A stretch of 64,000 nt of DNA from positions 868,001 through 932,000 of the forward strand of contig DLHG01000013.1 of the NCBI GenBank assembly GCA_002483105.1, written 5' to 3'. Every line of letters begins with the position of its first letter. Positions within the stretch are counted from its first letter, which is position 1. Below are positions 6,240 to 15,941 of this stretch, in pieces. The position numbers and the translations under genes were made by a program. A model generated the notes under the pieces. The model was given only the letters and a program-made list of their open reading frames with translations, was not told where the DNA came from and made no database searches. This DNA is from Bacteroidetes bacterium UBA7674 (GTDB lineage: Bacteria; Bacteroidota; Bacteroidia; Chitinophagales; Chitinophagaceae).

Positions 6240-7514
6240 TTATTTAAACACTTTCATCTTCACCGTTTCTATTCTCGTATCACTTACCAGCAGTACATCA
6301 AATTCATATCTGTCAATAATGATACGCTCTTTGATCTTAGGGATCGTTTCATGATTCGATATGATATAGCCGGATAGTGTTTCTGATTCATCTGTAGGTA
6401 GATTGAAACTGTACTTTTCATTGAGGTAATCAATTTCCAGCCTGCCCGAAAAAATGAACTCATTCTCAGATATCTGCTTCTCTACATATTCTTCTACATC
6501 ATACTCATCATTGATGTCACCGAATATTTCTTCCAGCACATCTTCCATCGTTACGATACCTGCTGTACCACCAAACTCGTCTATCACCCAGGCAATACTT
6601 TTACGCTCACTGGTAAACTGGTTCATCAGGTCAACAGCGCTCATGGCCTCGGGAACGGGAGAAATGGTATGTATCACTTCTTTAATAGACTGGGGTTTCC
6701 TGTACAGGTCTATATGGTGCAGGTAGCCAACGATGTTATCTATGTTGCCATCATATACCACCACTTTAGAGAGCTTGGTATTGATGAATTTCTGGCGGGC
6801 ATCGGTAATATTGGTGTTAACGTCTATAGCCTCTACCTCGTTACGCGGAACCATGCACTTACGGATCTTTACGTTCACCAGGTCAAGCGCATTTTCAAAA
6901 AGCTCGGTATTTACGTCTGTGTTATCGCTTTCGTGTCCGTGCAGGCTTTGTTTCACAAAGACCTCCAGGTCCACACGATTGAAAACAGGTTGGTTCTCCT
7001 TGATGCGGACGTTGAACAAGTATTTGAGTATGAACTCAGATATGGAAACGAAGACCTTAGCCAAAGGATAAAGCAGGACATACATGAGCTGCATAGGCAG
7101 TGCGAACAACACCAATACCTTTTCGGCCTTCGTCCGGAAAATAGCTTTGGGGAGAAACTCAGCAAAAATGAGAATGATCAGCGTTGCGAAAAGCGTATCC
7201 ACTACCAGCCTGATAAATATGGCTACATTGGTACTCAGGCTAAAAGAAGACAAGAGGGCGTCCAACGGAGCCTTGGTTATTTCCGTCATCAGGAAACCAT
7301 AGATAACCAATACCACATTGATACCAATAAGGCTGGTACCGATGAACTCGGAAGGTTTTTCCATGAAGCGGGCCAGTATGCGCCCTGCCATTGTACCTTG
7401 CTTCTTCCGTAGCTCAATATTGAGCTTATTCACCGAAATAAAGGCTATTTCAGTGCCGGCAAAAAAAGCAATCAATAAAATACAGGCTATTACATACCAA
7501 ATTTTATCGTCCAT
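6240..7514 (-). CDS. CNNM/CorC-family membrane protein (DUF21-CBS-CorC_HlyC)
   Basis: 424 residues from ATG 7514; a TTG three codons upstream lies inside a promoter-like box and is rejected. The order is a DUF21 membrane domain with four hydrophobic segments (about residues 1-185), a pair of CBS domains (about 205-330, including VPRNEVEAID and GGTAGIVTMEDVLEEIFGD) and a C-terminal CorC/HlyC domain (about 345-420). Family members are magnesium/cobalt efflux or homeostasis proteins; in gliding Bacteroidota a similar protein is GldE, but nothing here proves that role. A second family member is at 57313-58623. Guanylate kinase precedes it by 75 bases on the same strand. Confidence 0.85.
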   Translation of the reverse strand: MDDKIWYVIACILLIAFFAGTEIAFISVNKLNIELRKKQGTMAGRILARFMEKPSEFIGTSLIGINVVLVIYGFLMTEITKAPLDALLSSFSLSTNVAIFIRLVVDTLFATLIILIFAEFLPKAIFRTKAEKVLVLFALPMQLMYVLLYPLAKVFVSISEFILKYLFNVRIKENQPVFNRVDLEVFVKQSLHGHESDNTDVNTELFENALDLVNVKIRKCMVPRNEVEAIDVNTNITDARQKFINTKLSKVVVYDGNIDNIVGYLHHIDLYRKPQSIKEVIHTISPVPEAMSAVDLMNQFTSERKSIAWVIDEFGGTAGIVTMEDVLEEIFGDINDEYDVEEYVEKQISENEFIFSGRLEIDYLNEKYSFNLPTDESETLSGYIISNHETIPKIKERIIIDRYEFDVLLVSDTRIETVKMKVFK

Positions 7515-7520
7515 ACCCTC

Positions 7521-7528
7521 CAAAGATA
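7521..7528 (-). promoter_or_regulatory. -7 promoter box, predicted leaderless start
   Basis: TATCTTTG on the minus strand, a perfect TAnnTTTG match, ends six bases before the ATG at 7514. With a start site usually 5-8 bases after the box, transcription would begin at or next to the start codon. Confidence 0.5.
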
Positions 7529-7589
7529 ATAAAAGCTATTCCAATTTTCTATTGTGAGCCGGGCGGCCACAATTGGTGATTTTCAGGGA

Positions 7590-8159
7590 CTACTGGTTAA
7601 TGAAGTTTTCCACTACTTCCATTAGTTCTTTAGTGGCGTCTTCGAGGTTGTCGTTCACTACAATGCGGTCGAACTGATCGGAGAAGGTGAGCTCGAATTT
7701 GGCTTTATCTATACGTTCTTCCAGTGTCTGCGGTGTTTCGGTGCCACGCTTTTGCAGCCTTTCCCTAAGCTCTTCTATGGACGGGGCTTGTATGAATATG
7801 GAAAGCGTAGTGCGCGGATGCCTTTTCTGGATGGCAAGGGCTCCGTTTACATCAATGTCAACCAGTGGGTAGCGTTCCGAGTTCCAGATACGGTTGATCT
7901 CTGATTTCAGCGTTCCGTAATATTTACCGGTATAGACCATTTCCCATTCTATAAAGGCATCGTCCTCTATCATCTGCTGGAATTCGTTATCGGTATAGAA
8001 GTAGTAATCTTTAGCATGTTCCTCTCCGGGGCGCGGCTTGCGGGTGCATGCCGATATGGAGAACGCCAGTTTGGGCATAGCCTGAAGCAGGCGCTTTACC
8101 AGCGTCGTTTTCCCCGAACCTGATGGGGCAGTGATGATGATGATCTTTTCAGCCGTCAT
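7590..8159 (-). CDS. gmk: Guanylate kinase
   Basis: 189 residues, standard length. The P-loop is APSGSGKTTL (residues 11-20), followed by the GMP-binding SISACTRKPRPGE segment and the YYF/FIEWEMVYTGKYYGT region, all diagnostic. The enzyme phosphorylates GMP to GDP with ATP in the cytoplasm. It is encoded upstream of the CNNM/CorC-type gene on the same strand but 75 bases apart, with a promoter-like box between, so the downstream gene may also be transcribed separately. Confidence 0.96.
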   Translation of the reverse strand: MTAEKIIIITAPSGSGKTTLVKRLLQAMPKLAFSISACTRKPRPGEEHAKDYYFYTDNEFQQMIEDDAFIEWEMVYTGKYYGTLKSEINRIWNSERYPLVDIDVNGALAIQKRHPRTTLSIFIQAPSIEELRERLQKRGTETPQTLEERIDKAKFELTFSDQFDRIVVNDNLEDATKELMEVVENFINQ

Positions 8160-8250
8160 ATACAGGCTGCGAAGTAAATGAATTAATGGGGAAAAAGGAA
8201 ATGGAGGCCCCTCCCGGCCTCCCCTAAAGAGGAGGTGACAGAATAAAAAA

Positions 8251-8270
8251 GGTGCGTATCGCTACGCACC
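8251..8270 (-). terminator. Rho-independent terminator after bacilliredoxin gene
   Basis: GGTGCGTA-TCGC-TACGCACC forms a perfect 8-bp stem with a 4-base loop. On the minus strand it is followed by TTTTTTATTC, 24 bases after the stop of the bacilliredoxin gene. Just beyond, at 8209-8236, lies a degenerate C-rich/G-rich hairpin of the dispersed intergenic type. Confidence 0.85.
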
Positions 8271-8293
8271 CTAATATTGTCATCTATAAAACC

Positions 8294-8707
8294 TTAGCAA
8301 TATTGTTCGAAAGCCTGAACGAGGTTGGCAGCGATCATCTGTGCCGGGCGGCCTTCTATCATATGGCGCTCTATCATATGTACCACTTTGCCGTCTTTCA
8401 ACAGTGCGATAGCCGGAGATGATGGGGGGTAAGGCATCAGGTAAGTACGGGCTTGTTTTACCGCATCTACGTCGAAACCTGCGAAGCTAGTGTACAGATG
8501 GTCGGGCTTCTTGGCAGCATGATGAACAGCAGCCAGTACACCCGGGCGGGCAGTACCTGCCGAGCAACCGCATACAGAATTGATGAACAACAGGCTTGTT
8601 CCTGACTGTTTCATCGCGTTATCAACTGCTTCAGAGTTCAGTAATTCTTCGAATCCACCGTCGGTCATTTCTGCCTTCATCGGGGATACTATTTCAGCTG
8701 GATACAT
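8294..8707 (-). CDS. BrxA/BrxB-family bacilliredoxin
   Basis: 137 residues, matching the YphP/YqiW (DUF1094) family in length and motifs. The active-site CGC (Cys46, Cys48) lies in FINSVCGCSAGTARP, and the C-terminal region YPPSSPAIALLKDGKVVHMIERH is characteristic. In Firmicutes these proteins remove bacillithiol from mixed disulfides on proteins; Bacteroidota also carry bacillithiol pathways, so the role here is probably thiol-disulfide repair in the cytoplasm. A -7-like TAAATTTG lies on the minus strand at 8727-8734, 19 bases before the start. A terminator follows the gene, so it appears to be monocistronic. Confidence 0.9.
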   Translation of the reverse strand: MYPAEIVSPMKAEMTDGGFEELLNSEAVDNAMKQSGTSLLFINSVCGCSAGTARPGVLAAVHHAAKKPDHLYTSFAGFDVDAVKQARTYLMPYPPSSPAIALLKDGKVVHMIERHMIEGRPAQMIAANLVQAFEQYC

Positions 8708-8838
8708 TTATTATTTATTTAAGCTGCAAATTTACGGTAAGTCAGCAAATTTGCCCTGATATATTGATAAACAAAATCAATCTGCACTGATCAAAAAGGG
8801 GGATATGGTACAAATTCGTACATTAAGCCCTGAAATTT

Positions 8839-10617
8839 ATGAATATGAAGCGTTTTCTATTACCTCTGCTGTTAGTTGCCGGGCTATATTCCTGCCAGAA
8901 TAACGGGACAGATAAATCCGATGCACAGTCCGGAAAGGTCGAATTAGCCCCATTGCTTGATCAATATTGGGAAGAGCGTATGCAGTTATTCCCATTTGAG
9001 GCCACCGGCTATGGCGATAATCGTTATAACGACCGCTTTACCATCACCATCGCACAGAGCTTCAGGGATAGTTTAGGACAGTTTTACCAGAAGTACCTCA
9101 ATGAGCTGAATAATATAGACAGCGCTTCATTGACAGAGGAAGAGCAAGTAAGCTATGGCCTGTTGAAGTATGAAATGCAGATGGGACTGGAAGGCCTGAA
9201 GTATCCAACCCACTATATGCCCATTAACCAGTTCTGGGCATTTACACTGGAATTCCCGCAATTAGGTTCAGGTACAGGCAATCAGCCATTTAAGACGGTA
9301 AAGGACTATGATAACTTCCTGGCGCGTATGGCGGTGTTCCCTGCATGGACGGACACTGCTATCAGCAATATGCGTTTGGGACTTTCCACCGGATGGATAC
9401 TACCTAAAGCACTTGTTGTAAAAATGCTGCCGCAACTAAAAGCAATGATAGTAGGAGACAAGACCAAAAGTATTTTCTATGGCCCGGTGGGAATGATACC
9501 CGATAGCTTTGGTGATAATAAACAAAGATTGACAGCAGCATATGCAGATGCTATACAAAAACATATCATCCCGAGCTACACTAAACTCTATGAGTTCTTT
9601 GAAAAAGAGTACCTGCCTAAAGCAAGGTCTACACATGGTATCAGCTCTGTACCGATGGGTGATCAATATTACAACTATTGTATCAAGACATGGACTACTA
9701 CTGACCTGAGTGCGGATAGTATTTATACAATTGGTGTAAATGAAGTTGCGAGGCTGGAAGCAGAAATGAATAAAGTGAAAGACCAGGTAGGTTTTAAAGG
9801 AACACTACAGGAGTTCTTTGAATTCCTGAATAAGGACAGACAATTTTATCCTTTCACTACGGCGCAGCAAGTGCTGGATAGCTTCTGGGCGATAAAGAAA
9901 GTAGAAGACCCGCAATTGAAAAAATTGTTCAACAACGTTCCTAAAACTGAATTTACCATCAGGCAGACTGAAGCATTCCGTGCGGCATCAGCCAGTGCAG
10001 AATACAATCCTCCTAGTGAGGATGGCAGCAGGCCGGGTATCTTCTATACACCTATCATTGATCCTAAGAAATATAATGCTGTAGGGATGAATACATTGTT
10101 CCTTCACGAAGCGATACCGGGGCATCACTACCAGATAGCACTACAACAGGAGAATAAAGATATTCCTAAGTTCCGCCGCTTCCTTTGGTATGGCGCGTAT
10201 GGTGAAGGATGGGCATTGTACTCTGAAACACTGGGACAACAACTAGGCCTGTATGAGAATCCATATCAATACTTTGGCCACCTGAGCGATGCTATGCACA
10301 GGGCCATCAGGCTGGTAGTGGATGTGAGCATACACCATAAAGGCATGACCAGAGAAGAAGCGATAGCATACATGCGTGCCCATGAGCGTGCTACAGAGGA
10401 AGAGGCCACTGCAGAGATAGAGCGCTATATGGGCATACCGGGACAGGCATTGTCTTACAAGATAGGCCAGCTCACCATTTCGGCGGAACGTAAGAAGTAT
10501 GAGGCACAGATGGGTAGCAAATTCGATATCGCATCGTTTCATGATGAGGTTTTAAAATATGGTTGTTTACCTTTACAGGTACTGCAAAGCAAACTTGCAC
10601 ACTGGGCAAAGCAATAA
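8839..10617 (+). CDS. DUF885 family lipoprotein, putative metallopeptidase
   Basis: 592 residues. The signal peptide ends in a lipobox (GLYSC, Cys19), so this is a predicted membrane-anchored periplasmic or surface lipoprotein. The DUF885 domain fills the rest. Its metal-site motif HEAIPGHHYQ (His423-Glu424 ... His429-His430) and the downstream GEGWALYSE glutamate resemble a gluzincin-like arrangement, which has led to the family being regarded as peptidases. An ATG two codons later (8845) is an equally possible start. The arginase-family gene starts two bases after the stop, so the two are probably one transcript. Confidence 0.85.
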   Translation: MNMKRFLLPLLLVAGLYSCQNNGTDKSDAQSGKVELAPLLDQYWEERMQLFPFEATGYGDNRYNDRFTITIAQSFRDSLGQFYQKYLNELNNIDSASLTEEEQVSYGLLKYEMQMGLEGLKYPTHYMPINQFWAFTLEFPQLGSGTGNQPFKTVKDYDNFLARMAVFPAWTDTAISNMRLGLSTGWILPKALVVKMLPQLKAMIVGDKTKSIFYGPVGMIPDSFGDNKQRLTAAYADAIQKHIIPSYTKLYEFFEKEYLPKARSTHGISSVPMGDQYYNYCIKTWTTTDLSADSIYTIGVNEVARLEAEMNKVKDQVGFKGTLQEFFEFLNKDRQFYPFTTAQQVLDSFWAIKKVEDPQLKKLFNNVPKTEFTIRQTEAFRAASASAEYNPPSEDGSRPGIFYTPIIDPKKYNAVGMNTLFLHEAIPGHHYQIALQQENKDIPKFRRFLWYGAYGEGWALYSETLGQQLGLYENPYQYFGHLSDAMHRAIRLVVDVSIHHKGMTREEAIAYMRAHERATEEEATAEIERYMGIPGQALSYKIGQLTISAERKKYEAQMGSKFDIASFHDEVLKYGCLPLQVLQSKLAHWAKQ

Positions 10618-10619
10618 CC

Positions 10620-11624
10620 ATGGGAGAATTACACATAGCAACACACAACCACATAGACCACCTGACGGCAAGAAGGCCGGGAGAGACAAAGCTGGGCGAA
10701 CAGGTGCAAATAGTACACGCCGACACCTGGAAGGAAGAGCTGAAGAACAGCAAAGCGAAATTCGTATTGTTGGGTATTCCCGAAGATATAGGCGTGCGTG
10801 CCAACTATGGAGTAGGAGGCGCGCATACACTTTGGGAGCATGCGTTGAAAGCTATACTGAATGTGCAGCATACGAATGGACTGAAAGGTGATGACTTGCT
10901 AATACTCGGTGATTTTAATTTCCGTGACCTGATGCACCAGGCGGAACATGCAGATGCCTCTGTGCTGAGAGAGTTGGTGGCGCATATAGATGGAAAGGTT
11001 GCTCCTATAGTAAAAGAAATAATAGCAGCAGGAAAGATACCGATAGTGATAGGTGGTGGACATAATAATGCTTATCCGTTACTCCATGGTGCTTCGGAGG
11101 CGAAAGGTGGTACGGTGAATTGCATCAACCTTGATGCCCATAGCGACTACCGGATGATGGAAGGTCGACATAGTGGCAATGGTTTCCGGTACGCAAAGAA
11201 GAAAGGATTTCTGGGTAAGTACGCTATAGTAGGATTGCATGAGAATTACAATTCGCAGGCTGTGATTGATGATCTGAATGCGGATGCTGATATAATGTTC
11301 AGTACCTACGAGGATATTTTCCTGAATGACAGGTTAGATTTTGATGCAGCAATAAACAGTGCCATCAGTCATACCAATGGAAATGCAACTGGTATAGAAA
11401 TAGATCTTGATAGTATTGAGCACGTTCTTTCGAGTGCGGCAACACCTAGTGGCATAAAGACTGTTCAGGCAAGACGATATATAACCATGTGTGCTAAGAA
11501 AGCCAATGCTGCTTACCTGCATATAACAGAAGGTGCGGTGAAATTGAAAAGTGGTAAGGAGGATATTTATACAGCAAAGCTGGTTTCGTACCTGGTGACG
11601 GATTTTATGAGGAATTGTAAGTAG
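10620..11624 (+). CDS. Arginase-family hydrolase, probable formimidoylglutamase
   Basis: 334 residues from ATG 10620. An in-frame ATG at 10563 would overlap the DUF885 gene by 55 bases and add non-homologous sequence. Ureohydrolase metal motifs appear in order: GGGHNNAYPLL (about residue 145), NLDAHSDYR (about 172) and GIEIDLDSIEH (about 258). They bind the dimanganese centre that hydrolyses guanidino or formimino groups. Bacteroidota proteins of this type are usually called formimidoylglutamase (histidine breakdown), but no hut genes are next to it, so the substrate is uncertain. A bidirectional terminator lies 118 bases downstream. Confidence 0.82.
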   Translation: MGELHIATHNHIDHLTARRPGETKLGEQVQIVHADTWKEELKNSKAKFVLLGIPEDIGVRANYGVGGAHTLWEHALKAILNVQHTNGLKGDDLLILGDFNFRDLMHQAEHADASVLRELVAHIDGKVAPIVKEIIAAGKIPIVIGGGHNNAYPLLHGASEAKGGTVNCINLDAHSDYRMMEGRHSGNGFRYAKKKGFLGKYAIVGLHENYNSQAVIDDLNADADIMFSTYEDIFLNDRLDFDAAINSAISHTNGNATGIEIDLDSIEHVLSSAATPSGIKTVQARRYITMCAKKANAAYLHITEGAVKLKSGKEDIYTAKLVSYLVTDFMRNCK

Positions 11625-11677
11625 TGTGCTTTTCGCGACCCGACATCACGAGGAGGAATTTAGCGCTCTTCGCGAGA

Positions 11678-11704
11678 AGGGCGGCCGCAAGGGATCGCCC
11701 CTAC
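11678..11704. repeat. Common intergenic GC-rich repeat
   Basis: GGGCGGCCGCAAGGGATCGCCCCTAC belongs to a short imperfect palindrome (GGGCG ... CGCCC) often seen between bacterial genes. It lies within the 190-base gap between convergent genes, after a Cys/Ser-free GC-rich stretch containing no reading frame. Confidence 0.4.
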
Positions 11705-11741
11705 ATTTCTCAAAACGTATGCTGACGCTACTAAAAATAAT

Positions 11742-11768
11742 AAAGGCCTCTCGTGAGAGAGGCCTTTT
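11742..11768. terminator. Bidirectional rho-independent terminator
   Basis: GGCCTCTC-GTGA-GAGAGGCC, a perfect 8-bp stem flanked by AAA on the left and TTTTCTTT on the right. It lies between the convergent arginase-family gene (plus) and efflux operon (minus) and can serve both. Confidence 0.85.
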
Positions 11769-11814
11769 CTTTAAGCCTTATTCCAGTCTGTGTAATAAAT
11801 CCTGCCTAAACTCT

Positions 11815-13389
11815 TTAGTGCATTGCCTCTGAGAGGTCAACTTTTTTGTTGCTATTCCCTTTTATCATTAGTATGAATGGTACGCATACCAGGAATATGA
11901 TACCCAGATATAAGAACGCATCCATGTAAGAAAGTATCGAAGCTTGCTTATAAGTCATATAGTTCAGCGATTGATAGGAAGCTTGTAATGCCTGGTCGGC
12001 TGACTTGCCCTGGGCCATAAAGTTCATTTGCATACCGTGCACCCTGTCCTGCACCATGGTGCTGTGTATGTCGAGTTTGGTATCAAGGATACTCTTATGA
12101 ACAACTGTCTGGTGACCAAGGAATGTAGTGATCAAAGCCACACCAAATGAGCCACCCAGTTGGCGCATCATACCTGTGAAGGCTGCACCTTGTCCTATCT
12201 GTTGCCCCTTCAGTGTAGAGAGCGAGAGGGTAGAAATAGGGATGAACAACATACCCATACCTACGCCACGGGCTATCAGCATCCAGAAGAAGTTGTCAGC
12301 CCCGGTATCCGGTGTCAATACCTGGTAACCCCATAGGCTGTACACAAAGAATATGACCATACCACCTGCCACAAGGAATTGCGGGCGTACACCTTTTTGC
12401 AGGAGCATACCTATAATAGGCATCAGCACCGCCGTGGTAAGGGCCGCCGGTATCATGAGTGCGCCCGACTGCTGTGCTGTCCAGCCAAGTGTGGCTTGGG
12501 TGTACAATGGTATAATGAATGTAGACCCATACAAACCAAAACCGAGTACGAAGGACAGTATAGTCCCTACCCGCAGGTTACCATTCTTGAGCACCCGTAA
12601 CTCTACTATCGGGTTCTTATAAGTCAACTCTCTCCAGATGAAGAAGAAGAAACCAAAGACTGCTGTGACTGTAAGCGTAATGATCGTTGAGCTTTCAAAC
12701 CAATCATCGTCATGGCCTTTTTCCAAGATGTATTGCAGAGAACCAACAGATATGGCCAACAGCGCAATTCCCCACCAATCAACTTCACCCCTGCCTTTCT
12801 TTTCGGCATATTTAGGGCTACGTACAAATTGCAGAGTAAGCAATGTGGCTATGATACCGATAGGCAAGTTGATGTAGAAAATGAACGGCCATGAATAGTG
12901 GTCAACAATGTAACCACCTAATGGCGGGCCCAGCGTAGGGCCGATAATAACACCTAAACCATAGATGGCCTGCGCCATACCACGTTTCTTAGCGGGGTAA
13001 CTCTCGGTAATGATCGTTTGCGATGTAACCAGTAGTGCACCACCACCAAGGCCTTGTATGAACCTGAAGAGTACCAGTTCCCAAATTCCCGTTGCTTGTC
13101 CGCAGAGGAAAGAGGATACGGTGAATATTATAATAGAGACGGCAAAGTAATTCCGCCTGCCGAACTGTTGTGATAACCAGCTCGTCATAGGCACGATGAT
13201 CACGTTACCGATGGCATAAGCTGTGATTACCCAACCCACCTCGCTCAGCGTCGCGCCGAGATTGCCCCTCATGTCGTTCAGGGCAACGTTTACGATGGTT
13301 GAGTCAACGATCTCCAGGAGGGCGCACATGATCGCAGTAAGCGTAATGAGCACCCGCCTGTAACCGTATTCAACTAATGAATCTTCCAT
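11815..13389 (-). CDS. DHA2-type MFS multidrug transporter (EmrB-like)
   Basis: 524 residues with about 14 hydrophobic segments, the DHA2 pattern. Motif A-like SQQFGRRNYF follows the second segment, and motif C is present as GLGVIIGPTLGPPLGGYI; DSTIVNVAL in segment 1 is typical of EmrB/QacA-like pumps. It should be the proton-driven inner-membrane pump of a tripartite exporter with the HlyD-type adaptor 30 bases upstream and the TolC-type channel beyond. Substrates are probably hydrophobic toxic compounds. It is the last gene of the operon and ends in a shared terminator. Confidence 0.93.
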   Translation of the reverse strand: MEDSLVEYGYRRVLITLTAIMCALLEIVDSTIVNVALNDMRGNLGATLSEVGWVITAYAIGNVIIVPMTSWLSQQFGRRNYFAVSIIIFTVSSFLCGQATGIWELVLFRFIQGLGGGALLVTSQTIITESYPAKKRGMAQAIYGLGVIIGPTLGPPLGGYIVDHYSWPFIFYINLPIGIIATLLTLQFVRSPKYAEKKGRGEVDWWGIALLAISVGSLQYILEKGHDDDWFESSTIITLTVTAVFGFFFFIWRELTYKNPIVELRVLKNGNLRVGTILSFVLGFGLYGSTFIIPLYTQATLGWTAQQSGALMIPAALTTAVLMPIIGMLLQKGVRPQFLVAGGMVIFFVYSLWGYQVLTPDTGADNFFWMLIARGVGMGMLFIPISTLSLSTLKGQQIGQGAAFTGMMRQLGGSFGVALITTFLGHQTVVHKSILDTKLDIHSTMVQDRVHGMQMNFMAQGKSADQALQASYQSLNYMTYKQASILSYMDAFLYLGIIFLVCVPFILMIKGNSNKKVDLSEAMH

Positions 13390-13419
13390 TAAATCCCTTT
13401 ATTATTCTAAAAATCGCAA

Positions 13420-14562
13420 TTAGTTTAAATGCACATCTACAAAAACGTTCATACCCGGTCGAAGCTGTTTTACAATAGCGTCGTTAGGGTTAGCAAATTC
13501 TATTTTGACAGGGAGACGTTGTACCACCTTGATGAAGTTTCCTGAAGCATTATCCGGAGGTAGTAAAGAGAACTTAGCGCCCGTAGCCGGAGAGAAGGAA
13601 GTGATCTTCGCTTCCAGTTCTTTGCCTTCAAATGCATCTACGTGTACTATTACTTTCTGGCCTTCCTTCATTTTATCCAACTGTGTTTCTTTAAAGTTGG
13701 CTACTACCCATACTGATTTATTCAGTACGATACTGAACAGAGACTGTCCGGCCTGTATATATTGCCCCGGCTGAATACTCACTTTAGATATCTTGCCATC
13801 TTCCGGTGCGGTGATCACTGTGTAAGAGAGATTCAGCTTTGCATTCTCTACATCAGCTTCACGTTGTTTGATCGTTGCATCAGCTACGCCTACCTGAGTT
13901 GCGGTAGCAGTGCTTTGAGAAGCTACGGCACTTGTCTGGCGGGTAGCAGCATTTTTTTGTTCCTGCAAAACCTGTAACTGGCGGTCGGCAGTTTGCTTTG
14001 CCGCTTGTGCCTGTTCGAATTGTTGCTGGGTGATCGAGTGGTCTTTGATCAGGTTAGCGTAACGGTCGTAGTCCTGGGTTGCGCGCCATTGGTTTACTTT
14101 TGCGGCCTCTATCTGCGCATTAATGGTACCAATATTGGCCTGAGAGCTGGCAATATTTGCCTGTGCAGCACCTGTAGTAGCCTGTGCTACCGTTAGGCTG
14201 CTTTGTGCAGTAGCTAATGCTGCTTCCGCTTGTTCCACCTTTATCACCAGGTCACGGTTATCCAGTATCATGAGGGTATCACCTTTTTTTACCATTTGGT
14301 TGTCCTGAACCCTTATCTCGGATATGTAACCTGATATGCGTGGTATTACCGGGCTGATGCTGGCTTCCACTTGTGCATCATCGGTTTCTTCATGGCTTAA
14401 TCCGTGTAAGTAGCTTTTAAGGCCGAATCCGCCACCGCCAACTACTAATAGTATCAATACGATGATAAATGCCTTGCTTCTTTTCTTTGGTTGTTCCGGC
14501 GCAGCAGGATTAACTGTGTGGTTTTGATTTGCTGGTTTCTTTTCTATTGCCTGGTCTTCCAT
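13420..14562 (-). CDS. HlyD/EmrA-family periplasmic adaptor
   Basis: 380 residues. A cytoplasmic Pro/Lys-rich N-terminus is followed by one membrane anchor (about residues 33-50, IIVLILLVVGGGGFG), then the barrel-sandwich/lipoyl halves (ISGYISEIRVQDNQMVKKGDTLMILD at about 95 and ITAPEDGKISKVSIQPGQYI at about 255) split by a long Ala/Gln-rich coiled-coil hairpin (about 125-240), and a C-terminal beta barrel. It bridges the MFS pump and the TolC channel across the periplasm. It is 35 bases downstream of the TolC-type gene and 30 bases upstream of the pump. Confidence 0.93.
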   Translation of the reverse strand: MEDQAIEKKPANQNHTVNPAAPEQPKKRSKAFIIVLILLVVGGGGFGLKSYLHGLSHEETDDAQVEASISPVIPRISGYISEIRVQDNQMVKKGDTLMILDNRDLVIKVEQAEAALATAQSSLTVAQATTGAAQANIASSQANIGTINAQIEAAKVNQWRATQDYDRYANLIKDHSITQQQFEQAQAAKQTADRQLQVLQEQKNAATRQTSAVASQSTATATQVGVADATIKQREADVENAKLNLSYTVITAPEDGKISKVSIQPGQYIQAGQSLFSIVLNKSVWVVANFKETQLDKMKEGQKVIVHVDAFEGKELEAKITSFSPATGAKFSLLPPDNASGNFIKVVQRLPVKIEFANPNDAIVKQLRPGMNVFVDVHLN

Positions 14563-14597
14563 ATAATTTATTCTAAAAAAATGTTGTGGTTAAATGT

Positions 14598-15941
14598 TTA
14601 GTTCTTGTTCTGATCGTATAATACTCCTGATACCTGTAACAGCCTGCTGTATGATACAGAAGCGTCTGCTTTCGCATTGGCGTAGTTGAGCTTTGATTGC
14701 AACTGCGCTAAGTCAGCATCTAAAAGATCTGTCGTGGTAGAGAGATTGTTATCGTATTTGTTCTTTGTTATTTTATAATTCTCAGCGGCTTGTTCGATGG
14801 CTTTCTGATATACGCTAATTTTCTTGATGTTCAGCGTATAGTTTTGATATGCCTGGTTGACTTGTAGCCTTATGGCATCTGTCAGTATTCCTTCGTTGGC
14901 TTGTATTTGTATTACTCTTGACTTTGCCTGTTGGACTTTGGCTCCTGTTTTCCAGAGTGCGCCTAAGTTGTATTGCAAACCGATGCCTGCATTGATTGCA
15001 TTGGTTACTGTCACGAAATTGGGAACATTCAGTGCTACATAGCCACCTGTGAGTGCAATGCCGGGATAGTATTCACCTTTAGTTGCTTTCACGGCTGTCT
15101 TCGCTGCTTTCTCGCGTAAAGTGAGCGCTTCTATGTCTTTCCTGTTTTGGAGGGCTGTCGCTTCCCATTCCTCTACAGGCTTTAGAGAGGGAGGTTGTGT
15201 GAAGCCCGTAGCGTCTGTTTGAAGGATAGTGTTCTTATCGAGGCCCAGCATGAGGTTCATGTTGATGTTGGCCATGGCAAGATTGCTTTCTGCATCCATC
15301 AAGGCTAATTCTATATTGGATGTTTGCAGGTCTGCCTTTAACAAGTCGTTTCGTGCAAGGAGCCCATTCTTCTCGAGATTGGAAAGTTCACGGCTGCGCT
15401 CTTGTGCCGACTTTAAGTTCTCTTTCACCAGTTCTACAGCTGCCTGTGCCTTGTATAAGTTGCTGTAAGCATTGAGTGTATTCTGAACGATCTCTTCTTT
15501 GTCAGCTTCAGCATCGAGCCTGGCCGCTTCTTTCAGATATTTCGCCGACTCGATACCGTAGTTAATACGGAAACCGGAGAATATAGGCAGTGATAAGTTG
15601 GCCATGCCATACATAGCCTGATCTACCTTAACTGAAGAAGTGCCGGTGCCTGCTCCTGTTTGTTCGCCGCCAGTTTTCAGGTCGACGGTAGGGCTGTTCA
15701 CCCTTAAGTAGCTACCGGATGTTTTAAGATCAGGCAGGCGACGGTCTTGTGCCTCTCTGAGTGCGCCTTGTGCTTCGTCTATTTTCGCCTGGCTGATCCT
15801 TAACTGTCCGCTATTCTTAATGCTGAGGTCAATGGCCTCGGCTAAGGAAAGTGTTCTTGTATTCTGTGCGAATAGGGTAGTAGAGCCAGCTAGTCCTATT
15901 GCCAGTGTAATGATTGCCTTATATAATCTATTACTCTTCAT
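14598..15941 (-). CDS. TolC-family outer-membrane efflux channel
   Basis: 447 residues with a cleavable signal peptide (ending LAGSTTLFAQ). Two outer-membrane-efflux-protein repeats with long Ala/Gln/Leu-rich coiled coils and the typical NLSLPIFSGFRINYGIESAK strand segment follow. It forms the trimeric outer-membrane duct of the operon's pump. Its start codon lies 11 bases inside the end of the TetR gene, so translation of the two is probably coupled. Confidence 0.93.
   Translation of the reverse strand: MKSNRLYKAIITLAIGLAGSTTLFAQNTRTLSLAEAIDLSIKNSGQLRISQAKIDEAQGALREAQDRRLPDLKTSGSYLRVNSPTVDLKTGGEQTGAGTGTSSVKVDQAMYGMANLSLPIFSGFRINYGIESAKYLKEAARLDAEADKEEIVQNTLNAYSNLYKAQAAVELVKENLKSAQERSRELSNLEKNGLLARNDLLKADLQTSNIELALMDAESNLAMANINMNLMLGLDKNTILQTDATGFTQPPSLKPVEEWEATALQNRKDIEALTLREKAAKTAVKATKGEYYPGIALTGGYVALNVPNFVTVTNAINAGIGLQYNLGALWKTGAKVQQAKSRVIQIQANEGILTDAIRLQVNQAYQNYTLNIKKISVYQKAIEQAAENYKITKNKYDNNLSTTTDLLDADLAQLQSKLNYANAKADASVSYSRLLQVSGVLYDQNKN

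Noticed and set aside
6669..7412. A 247-codon open frame on the plus strand
   Set aside because: It runs antisense to the well-supported CNNM/CorC-type gene and its composition (many His, Tyr, Gln) matches a mirror of that gene's codon bias rather than a real protein.
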